Of a DNA stretch of 11,042 nt, positions 6,767 through 11,042 are shown piece by piece. Position numbers and translations under genes: made by a program. The stretch covers positions 111,923-122,964 of the forward strand of contig DCLG01000084.1 of NCBI GenBank assembly GCA_002320935.1. Reading direction: 5' to 3'. The stretch comes from Pedobacter sp. UBA1654. Its GTDB lineage: Bacteria; Bacteroidota; Bacteroidia; Sphingobacteriales; Sphingobacteriaceae. The notes under the pieces were generated by a model. That model saw only the letters and a program-made list of their open reading frames with translations, did no database searches and was not told the origin of the DNA. Numbering within the stretch: the first letter of the stretch is position 1; each line of letters begins with the position of its first letter.

Positions 6767-7622
6767 CGGCCTTTTAGAAGATCTGAAGTACAAAGTTTTT
6801 CGTTCAGGTAACCCGATATTCTTATACATCGGTCTGAACGCAATCATCTTCATCATAACAGCATTACTGGGCGTATTGCTGTTTCTTTCTGGGAATGGTT
6901 CGGGTGGTGTTGCCGCATTTGTTGGTGAATATTTCGCCTTTCCGGCAGATGTAAGTGCACTGCCGATGCGTTTCTATACGTTGCTGACCTACATGTTCTT
7001 CCATGATAACTTTTTCCACGTGCTTTTCAACATGTTGTGGGTTTACTGGCTTGGTCAGATTTTCATGAATTTCCTGAATACCCGGCAGTTTCACTTCGTT
7101 TATCTCGCAGGAGGAATCTGTGGTGCGCTTATCTTCACCGCCGCATTTTATGCATTTCCGGTTTTCCGCCCATCTATACCTGCTGCATACCTTATCGGTT
7201 CTTCAGCTGCGGTGGTAGCCATTGTGGTGGCAACAGCAACGCTGGTTCCTGATTATGAGATTCGTATGCTGTTCCTCGGCAACGTAAAATTAAAATACCT
7301 TGCCTTAGCCTATGTGCTCCTTTCGTTAATCGGCGTAGGATCTGCAAATGCAGGTGGTAACATTGCCCATATTGGTGGTGCACTTTTCGGGTTTATTTAT
7401 ATCCGGGTGCTCCGTGGTGGTACCGACTGGAGTAATCTCTTTAAGAAAAAGCCAAAGTTGAAAGTGGTAAAGAACAAAGCATATAATCCTTCTTCATCGA
7501 AAACTGGCTCAGCTATTGCGCAAAGTGAGATAGATGCCATTTTAGATAAAATATCTAAAAGTGGTTACGACAAGTTAAGTAAAGAAGAGAAAGAAACTTT
7601 GTTTAAAGCCAGTAATCATTAA
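6759..7622 (+). CDS. Rhomboid family protein with cytosolic DUF6576-type tail (second of two)
   Basis: A 287-residue rhomboid with about six membrane segments in residues 20-220. It keeps HxxxN (His87, Asn91 in FHVLFNM) and the last-helix His204 (NIAHIGGALFGF). The active-site loop reads GSSA (147-150) instead of the usual GxSG, so the nucleophile would be Ser149 with Ala at the following position. After a basic, Lys-rich linker (about 228-245) comes a short soluble tail, SEIDAILDKISKSGYDKLS then KEEKETLF (256-282). I recognise this as the C-terminal DUF6576-type helical domain seen on Bacteroidota rhomboids. The preceding rhomboid lacks it. The start overlaps that gene by 8 bases and the stop abuts the next ATG with no gap. 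It could be an active protease with a variant loop or a regulatory pseudoprotease; the sequence alone does not decide. Confidence 0.9.
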   Translation: MNNGLLEDLKYKVFRSGNPIFLYIGLNAIIFIITALLGVLLFLSGNGSGGVAAFVGEYFAFPADVSALPMRFYTLLTYMFFHDNFFHVLFNMLWVYWLGQIFMNFLNTRQFHFVYLAGGICGALIFTAAFYAFPVFRPSIPAAYLIGSSAAVVAIVVATATLVPDYEIRMLFLGNVKLKYLALAYVLLSLIGVGSANAGGNIAHIGGALFGFIYIRVLRGGTDWSNLFKKKPKLKVVKNKAYNPSSSKTGSAIAQSEIDAILDKISKSGYDKLSKEEKETLFKASNH

Positions 7623-8735
7623 ATGAACCGAAGGAAATTAACCCTTTTAGATATTTTAGTACGACTGCTGGCCCTGGGACTGATCATTGCACTCATCTTG
7701 GGTAGCATTGCAGGTTATGTTGATCCACGTACAAGCAGGTACATCCCATTTTTTGGCCTTGCATACCCTTATATTCTGCTGTTGAACATTTTTGTGGTGA
7801 GCTGGTGGCTGATCAGGAGGCGATGGGTGCTGGCATTTGTAACGGTGCTCATCATTGGCCTGGGCTGGAACGCGCTGACTTCAACTTTCCGGTTTACCGG
7901 TGAAGAAGGACAGGGACCAAAAGCTGATACCAGCCTGGTTAGGATGATGACCTATAACGTTCATGGCTTTCGCCCCTATGATGAGGGCAATATGGATTCA
8001 GTTAAGAGTCAGATATTGAATGTAATCAAAGCGGAGAACCCAGACGTACTTGCAATCCAGGAATATTATACCCGGCAGAAAGGTAGCTATGATATGACCG
8101 ACAGCCTGCAAGGCATACTAAAAACGCCATATTTTTACTTTTATCCCACATCGGAGAATGAGTATGAGGCTACTGGTCTGGCGATCTTCTCCAAATATCC
8201 GATCAAAAAGAAAGGAGTCATTGAATTTGACGGTGCCCATGGTGGTAATACGAGTATATACGCGGATCTGAAAATTAATAATAAGACCCTAAGGGTATAT
8301 AATGTACACCTGCAGAGTATCTCCTTCGGACCGAAAGACTATAAATACATCAGCAAGGTACGTGAGAAAATGGATCCGGAGCTGCGCTCTTCCAAGCGTA
8401 TTCTTTCCATGCTTAATATGGCTTTTAAAAAGCGCAGCAAGCAGGTAGACATTATGAAGAACCACATGGATTCCTGTACCACGTCGTTCCTTATTGCGGG
8501 CGACTTTAACGATACGCCAGCATCTTATGCCGTGACACAGCTGACTTCTAAACTTAACAAGAGTTTCGATGAACAGGGAAAAGGCCTTGGCCGTACCTAC
8601 AACGGGAAATTCCCGAACTTTCAGATTGACTATATTGCAACAACAAAAGACATAGAGATCATCAATCACCTGGTAAAAAATGCCAGACTTTCTGACCATT
8701 TCCCGGTACGTGCAGATCTCAGAATAAATCCATAA
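7623..8735 (+). CDS. Membrane-anchored endonuclease/exonuclease/phosphatase (EEP) family protein
   Basis: A 370-residue protein: three N-terminal membrane helices (about 12-32, 43-63, 68-86) and an EEP hydrolase domain (about 105-368). Motifs of the DNase I/APE1/sphingomyelinase fold are TYNVHGF (Asn112), IQEYY (metal-binding Glu147), YNVHLQS (His229), AGDFNDTP (Asp294, Asn296), IDYI (Asp336) and SDHFPV (Asp358, His359). Basic residues at the N-terminus (MNRRK) and between helices 2 and 3 (RRRW) predict a cytosolic N-terminus and a periplasmic catalytic domain. A phosphodiesterase acting on lipid, sugar-phosphate or extracellular nucleic acid is therefore more likely than a repair nuclease. 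The ATG follows the preceding stop directly (TAAATG), indicating translational coupling. The family is certain, the substrate is not known. Confidence 0.92.
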   Translation: MNRRKLTLLDILVRLLALGLIIALILGSIAGYVDPRTSRYIPFFGLAYPYILLLNIFVVSWWLIRRRWVLAFVTVLIIGLGWNALTSTFRFTGEEGQGPKADTSLVRMMTYNVHGFRPYDEGNMDSVKSQILNVIKAENPDVLAIQEYYTRQKGSYDMTDSLQGILKTPYFYFYPTSENEYEATGLAIFSKYPIKKKGVIEFDGAHGGNTSIYADLKINNKTLRVYNVHLQSISFGPKDYKYISKVREKMDPELRSSKRILSMLNMAFKKRSKQVDIMKNHMDSCTTSFLIAGDFNDTPASYAVTQLTSKLNKSFDEQGKGLGRTYNGKFPNFQIDYIATTKDIEIINHLVKNARLSDHFPVRADLRINP

Positions 8736-8761
8736 TTCTTTAGGACCATAATCTTAATATA

Positions 8762-10228
8762 ATGATAAACGGCTTACAGCTTTACAATACCTTATCCAGA
8801 AAAAAAGAACCATTTGAGCCCTTAAATAGTCCGAATGTGGGCATGTATGTTTGCGGCCCTACCGTGTACAGCGATGTGCATTTGGGCAATTGCCGTACTT
8901 TCATCTCCTTTGATCTTATTTTCAGATATCTGAAATACTGCGGTTATAAGGTACGCTATGTACGCAACATTACCGATGCGGGGCACCTTGAAGGCGACCG
9001 TGATGAGGGAGATGACAAGTTTGCTAAAAGAGCCAAGCTGGAGCAACTGGAGCCTATGGAGATCGTGCAGAAGTACACCCTTGGCTTTCATGAAGTGCTT
9101 GGTATGTTCAATACGCTGCCCCCAAGCATTGAACCCACAGCAACCGGCCATATCATCGAACAGATTGAAATGGTAAAAGAGATTATCGCTAAAGGTTTTG
9201 CCTACGAAATAAACGGCAACGTGTATTTCGATGTGGAAAAGTACAGCGAGAAATACAACTATACCATACTGACCAACCGGAACCTGGAAGACATGCTGCA
9301 CAATACCCGGGCGCTTGGTGGCCAGGATGAGAAAAAAGGGAGGCTCGACTTTGCGCTATGGATTAAAGCAAAGCCTGAAACTTTGATGCAATGGCCTTCA
9401 CCATGGGGCATGGGCTTCCCAGGCTGGCATATTGAATGTTCTGCCATGAGCTCCAAATACCTCGGCCATGAGTTCGATATTCATGGAGGTGGGATGGACC
9501 TGGCAGCCACACACCATACCAACGAGATTGCACAATCTGAAGCCTGCAACCATGTGCAGCCTGCGAAATACTGGATGCATACCAATATGCTTACTGTAAA
9601 CGGTACACGCATGTCTAAGAGTGCAGGGAACGGCTTTTTGCCGCTGCAGCTGTTTACCGGAGATCATCCTTTACTGAAAAAGGGCTTCAGCCCAATGACC
9701 GTAAAGTTCTTTATGCTGCAGGCTCACTACCGTAGTACATTGGATTTTTCAAATGACGCACTTGATGCTTCCGAGAAAGGTTTTAGAAGACTCATGAATG
9801 CCATCCACCTGATGGATAAGCTTGTGGCAGATGCAGATGGTCAAAGCGATTTCCATGTGCTAAGCATCAGAGAGAACTGTGTTGCCGCTATGAACGATGA
9901 CTTTAACAGTCCGGTGGTGATTGCAGAGCTGTTCGAAGCGGCCAGGATCATCAATACGGTGTATGACGGCAAGGGCCGCATCAGCGCTGCTGATCTTGAA
10001 GTGCTGAAAGGCATCATGACAGATTTCCTGTTTGAGGTATTTGGACTTAAAGATGAGGATGCATCAAACGAGGAACTGAATGCAGTGCTGGACCTGGTTA
10101 TTGACATCCGGCAGGGGGCTAAAGAGAACAAAGATTATGCGACCTCCGATAAAATCAGAATCGGACTGCAGTCCATGGGGATCATGTTAAAAGACAGTAA
10201 AGAGGGAACCACCTGGAATAAAATGTAA
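8762..10228 (+). CDS. cysS: Cysteine--tRNA ligase
   Basis: Charges tRNA-Cys with cysteine in the cytosol. The 488-residue class I synthetase carries the HIGH-type signature HLGN (40-43) and the KMSKS-type signature RMSKS (283-287). Zinc ligands are Cys31 (CGPTVYSDVH), Cys226 (HIECSAMS), His251 and Glu255 (HHTNEIAQSE), at the spacing of the E. coli enzyme (Cys28, Cys209, His234, Glu238). It is slightly longer than E. coli CysS (461), mostly by about 17 residues before Cys226. The C-terminal helical anticodon-binding region (about 340-480) is complete. The gene begins 26 bases after the EEP gene with no terminator between them, so it may share that transcript, though a private weak promoter cannot be excluded. 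Confidence 0.98.
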   Translation: MINGLQLYNTLSRKKEPFEPLNSPNVGMYVCGPTVYSDVHLGNCRTFISFDLIFRYLKYCGYKVRYVRNITDAGHLEGDRDEGDDKFAKRAKLEQLEPMEIVQKYTLGFHEVLGMFNTLPPSIEPTATGHIIEQIEMVKEIIAKGFAYEINGNVYFDVEKYSEKYNYTILTNRNLEDMLHNTRALGGQDEKKGRLDFALWIKAKPETLMQWPSPWGMGFPGWHIECSAMSSKYLGHEFDIHGGGMDLAATHHTNEIAQSEACNHVQPAKYWMHTNMLTVNGTRMSKSAGNGFLPLQLFTGDHPLLKKGFSPMTVKFFMLQAHYRSTLDFSNDALDASEKGFRRLMNAIHLMDKLVADADGQSDFHVLSIRENCVAAMNDDFNSPVVIAELFEAARIINTVYDGKGRISAADLEVLKGIMTDFLFEVFGLKDEDASNEELNAVLDLVIDIRQGAKENKDYATSDKIRIGLQSMGIMLKDSKEGTTWNKM

Positions 10229-10237
10229 TACAAACCT

Positions 10238-10245
10238 TATATTAG
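10238..10245 (+). promoter_or_regulatory. Possible Bacteroidota -7 promoter element before the NTF2-like gene
   Basis: TATATTAG matches 7 of 8 positions of TAnnTTTG and sits 17 bases before the ATG at 10263, within the 34-base gap after cysS. No -33 TTTG is found at the expected distance. The next base is C, as after the similar element before mutL (TAAATTAG then C). Weak evidence; read-through from cysS is equally possible. Confidence 0.25.
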
Positions 10246-10262
10246 CACAAATAACCAAGATC

Positions 10263-11042
10263 ATGATGTTAAAGAATATATTCACCACTGTTGTTGCCAC
10301 AACCATTGCACTGTCGGGTTTTGCGCAGAAGAATGATGGCACAACGAAATCCCTGGTAAATACAGAGAAGGAATTTGCCGCTGCTGTGGCTAAGAACGGA
10401 ACCAAAGCTGCTTACGGCGATTATGCAGCTGCAGATGCCCTTGCTTTCACCCCGAATCCAGTAAACGCGAAAGCACACTATGCTAAAGCGGAAAACACAA
10501 AAGGCCTGAGCTGGACGCCGGCTTATGCAAGAGTTTCTAAAAGTGGTGACTGGGGTTTTACCAGTGGCGCTTACGTGCATACTGCAGCAGAGAAAACCTA
10601 TGGTGATTATCTGACGATCTGGAAAATGGTAAACGGCAGATGGCAGATTGCGCTGGATCTTGCTACTACGCACAACAAGCCCTTAAACAAGGTGACACCG
10701 AAGTTTATTGAGCCAACATCCTTTGTGAAACCTAAATACACCAACGACAAAGACATTGCAACTGGAAAAGGTATCATCCTGACCACAGAAAAAACTCTGG
10801 AGACTTCATTGAAGTCTTATGGTATTGCGGCATTCTCCGGTTTCTTAAGCGATGACGCCAGATTGATGTTCCCTGGTCGCGAGCCGATCCTGGGAAAGGA
10901 TAATATGCTTGCTTTCTATAACAGTATGGTGAGTAAGATTTCATATAAGACCACAAAAGCGGATAAAGCCTTGGGTGGTGATCTTGCTTACACCTACGGG
11001 GTGGCAACAATTGACTACAAAGCGGATCTCAGAGAGAGTTTC
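10263..11042 (+). CDS. Secreted protein with tandem NTF2-like (DUF4440/SnoaL-type) domains, 3' end outside window
   Basis: An open frame of 260 codons from ATG 10263 to the window edge without a stop. An alternative ATG follows at 10266. The first 22 residues (MMLKNIFTTV then ATTIALSGFAQ) form a Sec signal peptide with probable cleavage before or after the FAQ segment; there is no lipobox Cys. Residues about 30-138 look like one NTF2/DUF4440-type cone domain: NTEKEFAAAV, then LSWTPAYARVSKSGDWGFTS, then YLTIWKMVNGRWQIALDL, with Trp and Gly positions typical of the fold. A second similar unit starts near residue 175 (LETSLKSYGIAAFSGFLSDD, then MFPGREPILGKDNM) and is cut by the window. Such domains bind small molecules or act as enzymes; nothing here fixes a substrate. 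It is probably periplasmic. It lies 34 bases after cysS in the same direction. Confidence 0.85.
   Translation, partial: MMLKNIFTTVVATTIALSGFAQKNDGTTKSLVNTEKEFAAAVAKNGTKAAYGDYAAADALAFTPNPVNAKAHYAKAENTKGLSWTPAYARVSKSGDWGFTSGAYVHTAAEKTYGDYLTIWKMVNGRWQIALDLATTHNKPLNKVTPKFIEPTSFVKPKYTNDKDIATGKGIILTTEKTLETSLKSYGIAAFSGFLSDDARLMFPGREPILGKDNMLAFYNSMVSKISYKTTKADKALGGDLAYTYGVATIDYKADLRESF

Noticed and set aside
10269..10673. Antisense open frame of 134 codons opposite the NTF2-like gene
   Set aside because: The + strand frame has a signal peptide, a domain pattern and no stop to the window edge; the antisense frame has none of these.
1..11042. Defence island, CRISPR array, mobile element or phage region
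   Set aside because: No direct repeat array, transposase, integrase, tRNA attachment site or recognised defence gene was found; the genes are housekeeping or envelope types.

Overview
The window reads as chromosomal, housekeeping-type DNA from a member of the Bacteroidota, most likely Sphingobacteriaceae (Pedobacter or a close relative). This is an inference from protein style: a lipobox or 'A|Q' signal peptide on the exported proteins, a rhomboid with a DUF6576-type tail, a serine hydrolase carrying a GH3 C-terminal-like domain, and mostly weak Shine-Dalgarno sequences. It is gene-dense, with no intergenic gap above about 115 bases. I see no mobile element, tRNA, rRNA, CRISPR array, phage gene or defence system.

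Left part (1-4058): the 3' end of an Fe(II)/2-oxoglutarate dioxygenase gene on the + strand converges on a two-gene minus-strand unit, and a strong bidirectional terminator (561-594) separates them. The minus-strand unit runs from a secreted YtcJ-like amidohydrolase lipoprotein into an exported beta-lactamase-fold serine hydrolase, with a 14-base overlap. The hydrolase appears to be a shortened form of the Bacteroidota GH3 (NagZ-like) plus beta-lactamase (AmiE-like) fusion: the catalytic GH3 barrel is absent and only a GH3 C-terminal-like domain remains.

Right part (4173-11042): a divergent region of about 114 bases with a 15-base palindrome leads into a tightly packed + strand cluster. It consists of mutL, two consecutive rhomboid genes, a membrane-anchored endonuclease/exonuclease/phosphatase (EEP) family protein and cysS, followed by a secreted protein with two NTF2-like domains that runs off the window. 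Spacings within the cluster are 2 bases, an 8-base overlap, 0, 26 and 34 bases, so the first four genes are almost certainly one transcript and cysS probably joins it.

How the genes work together: mutL (mismatch repair) and cysS (translation) are housekeeping genes sharing a transcript with three membrane proteins. Predicted topology places the EEP catalytic domain in the periplasm, so despite its family name it is unlikely to act in DNA repair beside MutL. The most informative oddity is MutL itself. It keeps the ATPase motifs and a beta-clamp-type QxxLxP motif but has lost several metal-ligand positions of the bacterial MutL endonuclease site. No new multi-gene system is evident; the findings are family-level peculiarities.
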